From assembly GCA_963663135.2 (NCBI GenBank), contig CAXXRM010000005.1, positions 992,001-1,056,000 of the forward strand: a stretch of DNA of 64,000 nt, in the 5' to 3' direction. Below, piece by piece: positions 25,246-32,638 of this stretch; within the stretch, counting starts at the first letter, position 1; every line of letters begins with the position of its first letter. This stretch comes from Io17-Chloro-G2 sp963663135 (GTDB lineage: Bacteria > Chloroflexota > Dehalococcoidia > Lucifugimonadales > UBA3495). The position numbers were made by a program, and so were the translations under genes. The notes under the pieces are model-generated. The model was not told where the DNA came from. It saw only the letters and a program-made list of their open reading frames with translations, and made no database searches.

Positions 25246-26736
25246 ATGGCCCTAAACACTTCTACCGGCCCGGGGGCCATGACCGGCGCCCGGTACGTTG
25301 AGTCTCTGAAGGACGGTCGGGAGGTCTGGTTGGACGGCCAAAGGGTTGCCGACGTGACCACGCACCCGGCGTTTTCCGGCATGGTGCATGAGTTGGCCCG
25401 CATTTACGACCTACAGCACACGCCCGAATACCGGGACCAAATGACCTTCGTATCTCCCGCCACGGGAGGCAGATGCAGCGTTTCCTGGCTCGCTCCCCGG
25501 TCGATGGAGGACTTGAGAGCCAAGCGGCGCAACAGCGAAATCTGGACCCGGCAGAGCTGGGGGCAGCTGGGCCGCGGGCCCGACATCATGGCGCCCTACA
25601 TCATCGGGCTGTACAACTCCCACCAGACCTTCAGCGATATCAAAAGCGCCCATTGCGACTTCGGAGAAAACGTAGCTAACTATTACCACTACTGCATGGA
25701 GAACGACCTTTTCCTGACCCACGCGCTGGGCGACCCGCAGGTCGACCGCAGCCAACAACCCCAGAACGAGCAACGGGCCGATAGGGAGGAAGAGCTTGCC
25801 CTCCACGTGGTGGAGGAGACCAACGAGGGGATTATCGTCACCGGCGCCAAGCAATTGGCCACCGCCGCCCCTATCACCAATGAGACCTACGTGTCGCTGT
25901 CGGCTACCTTCGTGCGCCGCGCCGACCCCAGGTTTGTGCTGGCTTTCTCTATTCCGACCAACAGCCCCGGCCTGAAGATAATCTGCCGGGAACCTGTGTC
26001 CCAATGGCCGGGTAGCTTTGGGCATCCCCTAGGAATGCTCTACGACGAGCAGGACTCGATGCTGTTCTTTGAGAACGTGTTGGTGCCCTGGGACCGGGTG
26101 TTCATGCTCTACGACTCTTCGCCGGTGCTGCTGCGTTACGCCGGCGACGCCAACTTCGCCGAATGGGCCAACCTGTGCCGCATCCACGAGCGGATGCGCG
26201 TGATGACTGCCGTGGCTACCCTTATCGCCGAGTCAATCGGCGTCAGGGACTACCGGGAGGTTTCTGCCAAGTTGGGGGAGATGGTTACCTACACCGAGAT
26301 GTGGCGTCACGCCATGGACGGCGTGGAAAGCAATGCTTACGTCACCGAGGGGGGCCTCATGACCCTGGGGGCCCTGACCGGTATGAACATCTACTTCGCC
26401 CAAACCTCGGCCAGGATGGTGCAACTGTTGCGGGAGATTGCGGGCTCCGGCTTGATCATGCAACCCAGCGAAAACGACCTCGCCAACCCTGAGCTACGGC
26501 CCTATCTCGACCGGTACATGCGGGGCAAGGACGTGGGAGTCGAGTACAAGTCGCGGCTGTACCGGCTGGCCCACGACCTGGCAGTTTCTTCCTTCGGTAT
26601 GCGTCAGGAGGTGTACGAGTACTGGCACGGCGGCGACCCCAACCGCAACCGCATAAACCTGTTGAACCGGTATGACCAGGACGAGATCACCGGCCGCATC
26701 AAGGATGTGCTGTCCAAACCCTTGCCCCATGGGTAA
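25246..26736 (+). CDS. HpaB-family flavin-dependent aromatic hydroxylase (4-hydroxyphenylacetate 3-monooxygenase type)
   Basis: A 496-residue acyl-CoA-dehydrogenase-fold protein of the HpaB/PheA/4-hydroxybutyryl-CoA dehydratase superfamily. Typical landmarks are TGARYVESLKDGREVWLDG, VADVTTHPAF, the CMENDLFLTHAL region, VTGAKQLATAAPITNE (the FAD contact loop), and FFENVLVPWDRVF. Lack of the Cys/His cluster ligands of the dehydratase favours the FADH2-dependent oxygenase. It hydroxylates phenols using FADH2 made by a partner reductase (HpaC type). AAGGAGAAATAAT precedes ATG 25246. A nitroreductase-type flavoprotein follows 38 bases later. Confidence 0.88.
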   Translation: MALNTSTGPGAMTGARYVESLKDGREVWLDGQRVADVTTHPAFSGMVHELARIYDLQHTPEYRDQMTFVSPATGGRCSVSWLAPRSMEDLRAKRRNSEIWTRQSWGQLGRGPDIMAPYIIGLYNSHQTFSDIKSAHCDFGENVANYYHYCMENDLFLTHALGDPQVDRSQQPQNEQRADREEELALHVVEETNEGIIVTGAKQLATAAPITNETYVSLSATFVRRADPRFVLAFSIPTNSPGLKIICREPVSQWPGSFGHPLGMLYDEQDSMLFFENVLVPWDRVFMLYDSSPVLLRYAGDANFAEWANLCRIHERMRVMTAVATLIAESIGVRDYREVSAKLGEMVTYTEMWRHAMDGVESNAYVTEGGLMTLGALTGMNIYFAQTSARMVQLLREIAGSGLIMQPSENDLANPELRPYLDRYMRGKDVGVEYKSRLYRLAHDLAVSSFGMRQEVYEYWHGGDPNRNRINLLNRYDQDEITGRIKDVLSKPLPHG

Positions 26737-26774
26737 ACATATATGACCGCAAGGGTCAAGAAAGGAGAATAGCC

Positions 26775-27299
26775 TTGGAAGTCTTCGAATGTATCAGGAC
26801 CAGGCGCACGGTCCGGGATTTCAAATCCGACCCGGTTCCGGCAAGGGTGGTAAACCGGATTTTGCGGGCGGGTCGTTGGGCCCCAAGCTCCAGCAACGGC
26901 CAGCCGTGGCACTTCATAGTACTCCAAGACCGGGAGAACATTAAAGCCCTGGCATCCATCACCACCCAGGGGACTTTCGCAGCCCAAGCGCCCCTGGTAA
27001 TCGCCATTGTGATGGACCACGCCAACCGCCCCCATCTAGACGCCGGACGTGCGTTGCAGCAGATGGAGTTGGTGGCTTGGTCCGAGGGACTGGGCACCTG
27101 TTTTGTCGGCATGAGAGAGGAAGCGCAGCAGGAACAGGCAAAGGACCTTCTGGGCATCCCCAGGGACATGGAGTTGATTACGGTATTGCCCTTTGGCTAC
27201 CGTCCCGACGACTTTGCGGGAAGAGGCACGCCCCGCAAGCCAATGTCTGAAATGGCCCACCGCGAGAGGTTCGGCCAACCCTACGTTCGACAGTCCTAG
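26775..27299 (+). CDS. Nitroreductase-family FMN protein
   Basis: A 174-residue nitroreductase fold protein. The FMN-phosphate arginines are in RTRRTVRDF (8-16), followed by WAPSSSNGQPWHFIVL and the C-terminal GMREEAQQEQAKDLLGIP / LPFGYRPDD block. It starts with TTG preceded by AAAGGAGAATAGCC. Cotranscription with the HpaB-type gene suggests it supplies reduced flavin or acts on the hydroxylated product; flavin reductase activity is known in this family but not shown here. Eight bases after its stop begins the 130-base SDR fragment at the left edge of the mrr insertion. Confidence 0.88.
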   Translation: MEVFECIRTRRTVRDFKSDPVPARVVNRILRAGRWAPSSSNGQPWHFIVLQDRENIKALASITTQGTFAAQAPLVIAIVMDHANRPHLDAGRALQQMELVAWSEGLGTCFVGMREEAQQEQAKDLLGIPRDMELITVLPFGYRPDDFAGRGTPRKPMSEMAHRERFGQPYVRQS

Positions 27300-27307
27300 A
27301 GCACGAC

Positions 27308-27437
27308 AGCCCTATAACACCGACCGGACCAGGCCGCCGTCCACCAGCATGGTGGTGCCGGTGATATAGTTGGACTTGGCAGACGCGAGGAACGCGACCA
27401 GAGGGCCGAACTCCTCGGGCTGGCCGACCCTGCCCAC
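27308..27437 (-). pseudogene. 3' fragment of the neighbouring SDR gene (left direct repeat of the mrr insertion)
   Basis: These 130 bases match 28487-28616 base for base except at three positions (about 98% identity, no gaps). Read on the minus strand they encode only the last ~42 residues of the SDR (from VGRVGQPEEFG to the stop). Homology ends abruptly at ctgcccac, after which the mrr cargo begins. The fragment has no start of its own. Confidence 0.93.
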
Positions 27438-27485
27438 AGCCGGCGGAGATTGAATGCTACGACTTAAATGGTGACGTGAAAACAG

Positions 27486-28400
27486 ATGGCAATGCCAACT
27501 TTGCAGGAACTCTACCGCCCGATCCTCGAAATCGCATCAGAAACGGCTGGATGGGTGTCCAACGAATTGTTGTGGGATTCCTTAAGGAAGGTACTCCCCG
27601 ATTTGACCGATGCCGACCTTGAGGAGAAAGTTGGGAGGAAGAATTTGTTCCGCCAACGAATACGACATTCGCTGCCACCACTTAAAGACGCCGACTTGTT
27701 GATTTCTAAGTCTCAAAAGAAAGCGGAAGGGCCGCACTTGATTACAGAAAAAGGGCGGCAGTTTCTTGCAACCCTCAGCTCTGACAATGTGGTTGTTGAT
27801 GACGCCGAACTCAAGAAATTGAGGCCAATTGACCCACCACGCCGAACCGGAGAACCTCCTTTACCGGCCGTGGACGATGAGCCTGAAAGGCAGTTTGAGC
27901 CGAGATTCCGCCAGATACAGGAAGAACTTGAGGACGAACTCGCCGCGGAACTACTGGATAGCATCAAGGAAATAACACCAGACCAATTCGAAAGGCTAGT
28001 TGTTGACCTGTTGGAGAAAATGGGTTACGGCAAAGGTGAGACAGTTGGTCGCAAGGGTGACGGCGGCATCGATGGAGTAATTGACCAAGACCCCCTCGGC
28101 CTTGAAAAGATATATATCCAGGCCAAACGTTGGTCGAATCAGGTTGGCGAGCCCGAAGTTCGTAATTTCTCGGGTAGCTTGGACGCCAAGGGCGCTTCCA
28201 AGGGTGTGTTAATAGCCACTTCGCAATTCAGCATGTCGGCTATACAGACAGCTGAGGGTATTTCCAAGAGCAGCAAATTCATCCGGCTGATTAACGGCGA
28301 TGAGCTAGCCAGGCTCATGATTGACCACGGCGTCGGCATCATTACCAAGTCTACCTACCAACTAAAAATGTTGGACGAGAACTATTTCGCCGATGTTTGA
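27486..28400 (+). CDS. mrr: Mrr-type restriction endonuclease
   Basis: A 304-residue type IV-like nuclease. The N-terminal Mrr_N winged-helix region (1-95) reads targets. A charged linker (105-155) leads to the Mrr catalytic domain: PDQFERLVVDLLEKMGYG (165-182), GRKGDGGIDG with Asp196, then Gln212-Ala-Lys214 (IYIQAKRW), the PD-(D/E)XK active site, and GVLIATSQFS. Family members cut DNA with foreign methylation. Its codons are more AT-rich than its neighbours, and it fills a 1049-base segment between a 3' fragment and the whole copy of an SDR gene, so recent acquisition is likely. No methylase partner is adjacent. A small ctccc/gggag hairpin follows near 28455. Confidence 0.9.
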   Translation: MAMPTLQELYRPILEIASETAGWVSNELLWDSLRKVLPDLTDADLEEKVGRKNLFRQRIRHSLPPLKDADLLISKSQKKAEGPHLITEKGRQFLATLSSDNVVVDDAELKKLRPIDPPRRTGEPPLPAVDDEPERQFEPRFRQIQEELEDELAAELLDSIKEITPDQFERLVVDLLEKMGYGKGETVGRKGDGGIDGVIDQDPLGLEKIYIQAKRWSNQVGEPEVRNFSGSLDAKGASKGVLIATSQFSMSAIQTAEGISKSSKFIRLINGDELARLMIDHGVGIITKSTYQLKMLDENYFADV

Positions 28401-28486
28401 ACTAAATTGTAGAGCAAGCGCAAGTGCTGTCGATTTAACTGGCAATGAACAAACTCTCCCCTTTAATGGGAGCTTGCCTAACCGCG

Positions 28487-28616
28487 AGCCCTAAAGCACC
28501 GACCGGACCAGGCCGCCGTCCACCAGCATGGTGGTGCCGGTGATATAGCTGGACTTGGCAGACGCGAGGAACGCGACCAGAGGGCCGAACTCCTCGGGCT
28601 GGCCGACCCTGCCCAC
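28487..28616. repeat. Right direct repeat of the mrr insertion (inside the intact SDR gene)
   Basis: Partner of 27308-27437, same orientation, three mismatches in 130. It covers the last 126 coding bases of the SDR gene and 4 bases past its stop. Confidence 0.93.
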
Positions 28617-29282
28617 CGCAGTCTCCTTGGCCCGCTCCGCCAGCGCCTCTTCCAACGGTATGTTCAGTTCGTTGGCCCTGGACTGGACATTGGAAAGCAT
28701 CCGCTCGCTCAGGATGGAACCTGGGCATACGTTGTTGACCAGAATATTGTCCCGCCCCACCTCGTCGGCCAGGCTCTTGGCGAAAGCCACAACCCCTGCC
28801 CTGGTGGCCCCGGAAAGGGCCAGGTTGTCGATAGGCTGGTAGACGGTGCTCGCCAGGACGTTGATGATTCGCCCGCCGCCCTGTTCCTTCAGATGAGGAA
28901 TCGACTCGCGGCACATGCGGGCAAAAAAGAGCAGGGAGCGTTGCAGAGCGGTTTCCCACTGCTCCTCGGTGGCGTTAACCGATCTTGCCAGCGGCGGGCC
29001 TCCCGAGTTGTTCACCATCACGTCCAACTGCCCGTAGCGGCCAACTGTGGCCGACACGAGGTCTTTGATGTTCTGCTCTTTGTCCAGGTCGGCGGCGAAC
29101 ACCAGGACCTCGGCGCCGGTGGTATCCCGAATCTCTGCCGCCGCCCGCTCCAAGTCGTCTTGGGTGCGGCTGCAGATGGTGATTCTGGCCCCTTCTTCAG
29201 CCAGGGTTTGGGCGCAAGCCCGGCCCAAGCCCTTGCTGGCTCCCCCTATGATTGCGACCTTTCCGGTCAGTCCCAGGTCCAT
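28491..29282 (-). CDS. Short-chain dehydrogenase/reductase family protein with atypical active site
   Basis: A 263-residue Rossmann-fold SDR. Cofactor motif GGASKGLG (13-20), CSRTQDDL (NADP-type Arg), FAADLDKEQ, NNSGG, and the C-terminal PGSILSERM and GTTMLVDGGL are classical. The catalytic Tyr-x-x-x-Lys is not present: the aligned segment reads LALSGATRAG, so Tyr is Ser and Lys is Arg, as in a known SDR subgroup of unclear chemistry. ATG 29282 follows AAAGGAC. Its last 130 bases also exist as a separate fragment left of mrr. Confidence 0.87.
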   Translation of the reverse strand: MDLGLTGKVAIIGGASKGLGRACAQTLAEEGARITICSRTQDDLERAAAEIRDTTGAEVLVFAADLDKEQNIKDLVSATVGRYGQLDVMVNNSGGPPLARSVNATEEQWETALQRSLLFFARMCRESIPHLKEQGGGRIINVLASTVYQPIDNLALSGATRAGVVAFAKSLADEVGRDNILVNNVCPGSILSERMLSNVQSRANELNIPLEEALAERAKETAVGRVGQPEEFGPLVAFLASAKSSYITGTTMLVDGGLVRSVL

Positions 29283-29451
29283 GTCGATTTGTCCTTTCGT
29301 TGAGGTGTGTCCCTATCGGGGCCCAAGCGCCAAGTGATCGTATCGAGGATTGTAACATGGAGTATGCCCGGTCTAACCTCGGGATGCCTCGTGTTATACT
29401 TCCGCCATTCGGCGCACGGCCAGGGTGCGGCACTTCAGTCAGGAGGCTGTC

Positions 29452-29964
29452 ATGACTTCCCAGTCCACGTCCGGAGATACGATTTCACGGTCCATAACAG
29501 TGGAGAGCCGGGTGCAAATGCTGGACCACATGAAGAAGCAGGCAGACTCCCGGGGTTTCACTATCATGTGCGACGAGCGGGAGCCCATGGGAGGGAATAC
29601 GGCGCCGCCGCCCCTGGCCTACTTCGCCTCCTCCATCCTCTTTTGAGAGATGACCCAGCTTGAGCGGTACGCTCAAATGATGAAGGTCCAGTTGGACCAC
29701 GTAGAGGCCAAAGTTGCGCTCCACGTGGGAGCGGCCGGATCGGTATTGGCCCAGACGGTACAGGCCAGGGCCGAAGGGATTGACGTCCACTATGAAATCA
29801 GGTCCGGCGAAGACCCGGCAAAGGTCGCCGGGCTAATCCGAAACGCCCGCAACGGGTGCTACGTGAGACAGACCATCGACCGCCCCGGCCTCTTCAATGA
29901 CACGATCAACCTGAACGGTCAGCCGTTCAACCCGGACGATTACCCGCCATCGGAACGTGGATAA
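29452..29964 (+). CDS. OsmC-family protein, probable selenoprotein (in-frame TGA at 29644-29646)
   Basis: Read through one TGA, this is a 170-residue OsmC/Ohr-like protein. The N-terminal half ends GGNTAPPPLAYFASSILF; then codon 65 is TGA, and the same frame continues EMTQLERYAQMM, the long central helix of the fold. In OsmC/Ohr proteins a redox-active Cys sits exactly here, and the second, resolving Cys is present (Cys136, NGCYVRQT). A 7-bp hairpin with a G-rich tip lies 20 bases after the TGA, the position required of a bacterial SECIS. Sec-containing OsmC-like proteins are known from marine metagenomes. It would reduce (hydro)peroxides. ATG 29452 follows AGGAGG. Alternatives are a nonsense mutation or a base error; sel genes are not in this window. 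Confidence 0.82.
29660..29676 (+). promoter_or_regulatory. Bacterial SECIS-like stem-loop
   Basis: ttgagcg (29660-29666), loop gta, cgctcaa (29670-29676): a perfect 7-bp stem inside the coding sequence. The loop and the top pair read G-G-T-A-C, so a G opens the loop and GU is exposed, as in E. coli fdhF. The loop begins 20 bases after the TGA; the usual bSECIS window is about 16-37. Confidence 0.75.
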
Positions 29965-30132
29965 ACGGCACATTTATGGTGCCCAATCCCCACAGTTCAC
30001 CGCTCTGCATCTACCAATGGCAGGCAGGCTTAACTGGCGATATAATCAGCCGGGCCGCTGGCCAACCGAAGCGTTTCTTATCAAAGACGCCTCGATGGGT
30101 TTCATCCGGTTGCCTGACTTGGAGGTTTCACC

Positions 30133-30648
30133 ATGACCCAACAAGAAGGCGGGTTTAGCCCGCAAACCGTTCTGGAACACCTGAAACGGAATGGCGTCAC
30201 CCACGTCGTATGGCTGCCGGATAGTGAAACCAACTTTCTCTACATGCTGATGCAGGACGAGCCCTCTTTGGACCTGATCCCGGTTAGCAGAGAAGGTCAG
30301 GCCTTTTCCACCGCCGCAGGACTGTCGGTGGGCGGAGCCAGGCCGGTGATTCTCATCCAGAACACCGGGTTGATGGAGTCCGGAGACTCCCTCCGGGGTT
30401 GGGCTATGGGCATGAACATCCCCGTGGTCTTGATGGTGGGCTATCGGGGCTGGACCCGACACGGCGTGAACACCGATTCCGCCGCAACCTACACCGAGCA
30501 TTTTTTGCACGCGTTCGGCATCAAGTATTACCTGGTGGAGAGCGATGCCGACGCCGACCGCATTTCCCTGGCCTTCCAGGACGCGGCCAAACTCAACCAA
30601 CCGGTGGCCGTCCTGGTGGGCGACGAGTATCACGGCTTCAATCGATAG
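30133..30648 (+). CDS. Sulfopyruvate/phosphonopyruvate decarboxylase alpha subunit-like (TPP enzyme, PYR domain)
   Basis: A 171-residue stand-alone TPP-enzyme N-terminal (PYR) domain, as in ComD. It shows VLEHLKRNGVTHVVWLPDSETN, VSREGQAFSTAAGLSVGG with the Glu that activates TPP, and QNTGLMESGDSLRGWAMGMNIPVVLMVGYRG, a near-signature of the sulfopyruvate/phosphonopyruvate group. TTGGAGGTTTCACC precedes the ATG. Its partner domain is encoded 80 bases downstream. Decarboxylation of a 3-sulfo-, 3-phosphono- or related 2-oxo acid is expected. Confidence 0.85.
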   Translation: MTQQEGGFSPQTVLEHLKRNGVTHVVWLPDSETNFLYMLMQDEPSLDLIPVSREGQAFSTAAGLSVGGARPVILIQNTGLMESGDSLRGWAMGMNIPVVLMVGYRGWTRHGVNTDSAATYTEHFLHAFGIKYYLVESDADADRISLAFQDAAKLNQPVAVLVGDEYHGFNR

Positions 30649-30680
30649 ACGGGCTTGCGATAGACGGGCCTGCGATAGAC
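30643..30680. repeat. 15-bp tandem repeat between the two decarboxylase subunit genes
   Basis: cgatagacgggcttg, cgatagacgggcctg, then cgatagac: two and a half units starting in the stop codon of the alpha-subunit gene and running into the intercistronic gap. Confidence 0.85.
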
Positions 30681-30728
30681 CGATAACAAGATGACATAAA
30701 CATCCGTCCTGCTGTTAGGGAGAGAATC

Positions 30729-31319
30729 ATGATTCAAGCTGCCGAAATGCTGGAAGTTTTCCAGAAATACCGGGGCAACGCCGTGGTCATACCGGGCCGG
30801 GGAGGCCGTCATTGGGTGAAGATCAGCACCCAGCCTGACCGCGATGTCCCCTTGGGAGACCCGGCGATGGGCGGGCATGCCTCATTTGCCCTGGGCTTGG
30901 CTCTGTCTCGACCTAAAGAAAAAATCGTCCTGTTCGACTCGGAAGGCGACGTCCTGATGAACCTTGGGGCGCTGCCAACCATAGCGGAGAAGAACCCGGC
31001 GAACTTCTACCATTTCATGCTGGACAACGAGGTCTACGCCACCACCGGAGGCCAACCGGTGCCCAACGCCAAGAACATCGACTACCACGTCATAGCCCAG
31101 GGCTCCGGTTATCCCTCGACTTACGCCTTCGACAACCTGGAGGACTTCGCAAACAACATTGAGGGAATCTTAAGCCGCCCCGGCCCCGTGTTTGTCGCCC
31201 TGAAAGTATTCCCGGAAGTCGAGAACGTACCCATTGGGCAGCGAGTTAGGTGGCAGACCAAGACCCGTGACCAGACGATTGCGGACCTGCAGCAGGAATT
31301 GGGTCCCCGAGTCGCTTGA
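30729..31319 (+). CDS. Sulfopyruvate/phosphonopyruvate decarboxylase beta subunit-like (TPP enzyme, PP domain)
   Basis: A 196-residue stand-alone PP domain, ComE-like. The TPP/Mg motif is G73-D74 (SEGDVLMNLG) through N100 (FMLDNEVYATTGGQP). GDPAMGGHASFALGLAL precedes it, as in related two-subunit decarboxylases. Together with the upstream gene it makes a split alpha-beta enzyme. It continues into the zinc alcohol dehydrogenase gene 89 bases downstream, which could reduce the aldehyde produced, an inference from order alone. Confidence 0.86.
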   Translation: MIQAAEMLEVFQKYRGNAVVIPGRGGRHWVKISTQPDRDVPLGDPAMGGHASFALGLALSRPKEKIVLFDSEGDVLMNLGALPTIAEKNPANFYHFMLDNEVYATTGGQPVPNAKNIDYHVIAQGSGYPSTYAFDNLEDFANNIEGILSRPGPVFVALKVFPEVENVPIGQRVRWQTKTRDQTIADLQQELGPRVA

Positions 31320-31408
31320 TCCGGCACATGGATAGCAGGACTCCGGTTGACCGATACTCTGGTTCAACGCGGCGCTCCCAACCGCAGATCCAGTCAAGGA
31401 GTTGTCCC

Positions 31409-32494
31409 ATGCCCCACAAGGTTAAGGGGGTTATTGCCAGGGCTAAGTCCGCCCCCGTCAGCAGCGTCGACATACTGGTGCCGGACCCCGGCCCCGGCGA
31501 GGCCCTGATTAAGGTGCAGGCCTGCGGGGTGTGCCACACCGACCTGCACTACCGGGAAGGGGCCATCAACGACGACTTCCCATTCTTGCTGGGCCACGAG
31601 GCGGCGGGCATGGTGGAAAGCATCGGGACCGGAGTACATAACGTAGCGCCCGGCGATTTCGTGGTACTGGCCTGGCGCGCTCCTTGCGGGACCTGCCGGT
31701 CTTGCCTCCGGGGCCGTCCCTGGTACTGTTTCGCTAGCCGGAACGCCTCCCAACCCATGACCTTGGAGGACGGCACCCCGCTGTCACCGGCGTTGGGGAT
31801 TGGCGCATTCGCCGAGTTGACGCTGGTTGACGCCGGCCAGGCGGTGAAAGTTAACCCCGCAATCAATCCGGAAGCCGCCGGTCTCATCGGCTGCGGAATT
31901 ATGGCCGGACTTGGGGCCGCGATAAACACCGGCGGGGTCAGCCGGGGTGACTCGGTGGCGGTCTTTGGGTGCGGCGGCGTGGGAGACGCCGCCATTGCCG
32001 GGTCACGTTTGGCGGGGGCTCATACCATTATCGGGGTGGACATAGACGACAACAAGCTGAAATGGGCCAGGGTTTTCGGAGCCACCCATACTATCAACTC
32101 GAAAAACGTAGACCCGGTCCAGCAGATCCGGTCCATAACCGGCGGCAACGGTGTCAACGTGTCAATTGAAGCGGTGGGCAATCCCCAGACCTACGAACAG
32201 GCTTTCTACGCCCGAGACCATGCGGGTACCTTGGTGCTGGTGGGAGTGCCCAACCCGGAGATGAAAATCGAGCTACCCCTGTTGGAGGTGTTCGGCCGGG
32301 GAGGAAGCCTGAAATCGTCCTGGTACGGCGACTGCCTGCCATCTCGGGATTTCCCGATCTACACCGATCTTCATCTGCAGGGCCGCCTTGACCTCAACCA
32401 ATTTGTGACGGAGACCATCACGATGTTTGAGGTAGAAGCCGCGTTCCACCGCATGGATGGCGGAGAGATCCTGCGTTCCGTGGTCGTCTTCTGA
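31409..32494 (+). CDS. Zinc-dependent alcohol dehydrogenase (MDR family, MscR/formaldehyde-dehydrogenase-like)
   Basis: A 361-residue class III-type MDR. Catalytic zinc ligands are Cys42 (CGVCHTD) and His63-Glu64 (GHEAAG); the structural zinc has Cys93, 96, 99 and 107 (CGTCRSCLRGRPWYC). The Rossmann motif VFGCGGVGDAAIAG and D/E-acidic IIGVDIDDNKL point to NAD+. The SCLRGRPWYC loop resembles mycothiol-dependent formaldehyde dehydrogenase. ATG 31409 follows AAGGAG. It lies after a two-subunit 2-oxo-acid decarboxylase, whose aldehyde product is a candidate substrate. Confidence 0.88.
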   Translation: MPHKVKGVIARAKSAPVSSVDILVPDPGPGEALIKVQACGVCHTDLHYREGAINDDFPFLLGHEAAGMVESIGTGVHNVAPGDFVVLAWRAPCGTCRSCLRGRPWYCFASRNASQPMTLEDGTPLSPALGIGAFAELTLVDAGQAVKVNPAINPEAAGLIGCGIMAGLGAAINTGGVSRGDSVAVFGCGGVGDAAIAGSRLAGAHTIIGVDIDDNKLKWARVFGATHTINSKNVDPVQQIRSITGGNGVNVSIEAVGNPQTYEQAFYARDHAGTLVLVGVPNPEMKIELPLLEVFGRGGSLKSSWYGDCLPSRDFPIYTDLHLQGRLDLNQFVTETITMFEVEAAFHRMDGGEILRSVVVF

Positions 32495-32638
32495 CGCCCG
32501 GCGCACCCGGATTTGCCCACCACCCCATCCTCGCTTTCTCAGCCCAACGGAAAGCCGGGACCCATCCGGGCGGTTGACGCGCCGCGCCGTCCTGCGTGCC
32601 TCGGTAAACACGCCTAAACACGGCCGCTTGGCCGCGTC

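Noticed and set aside
29650..29964. Separate short gene starting at ATG 29650
   Set aside because: It would be a headless OsmC fragment without a ribosome site, in the same frame as the upstream half and joined to it through a single TGA; one selenoprotein gene explains both halves better.
30673..30720. Promoter for the beta decarboxylase subunit between the two subunit genes
   Set aside because: No convincing -35/-10 pair; the subunits are better explained by one transcript.
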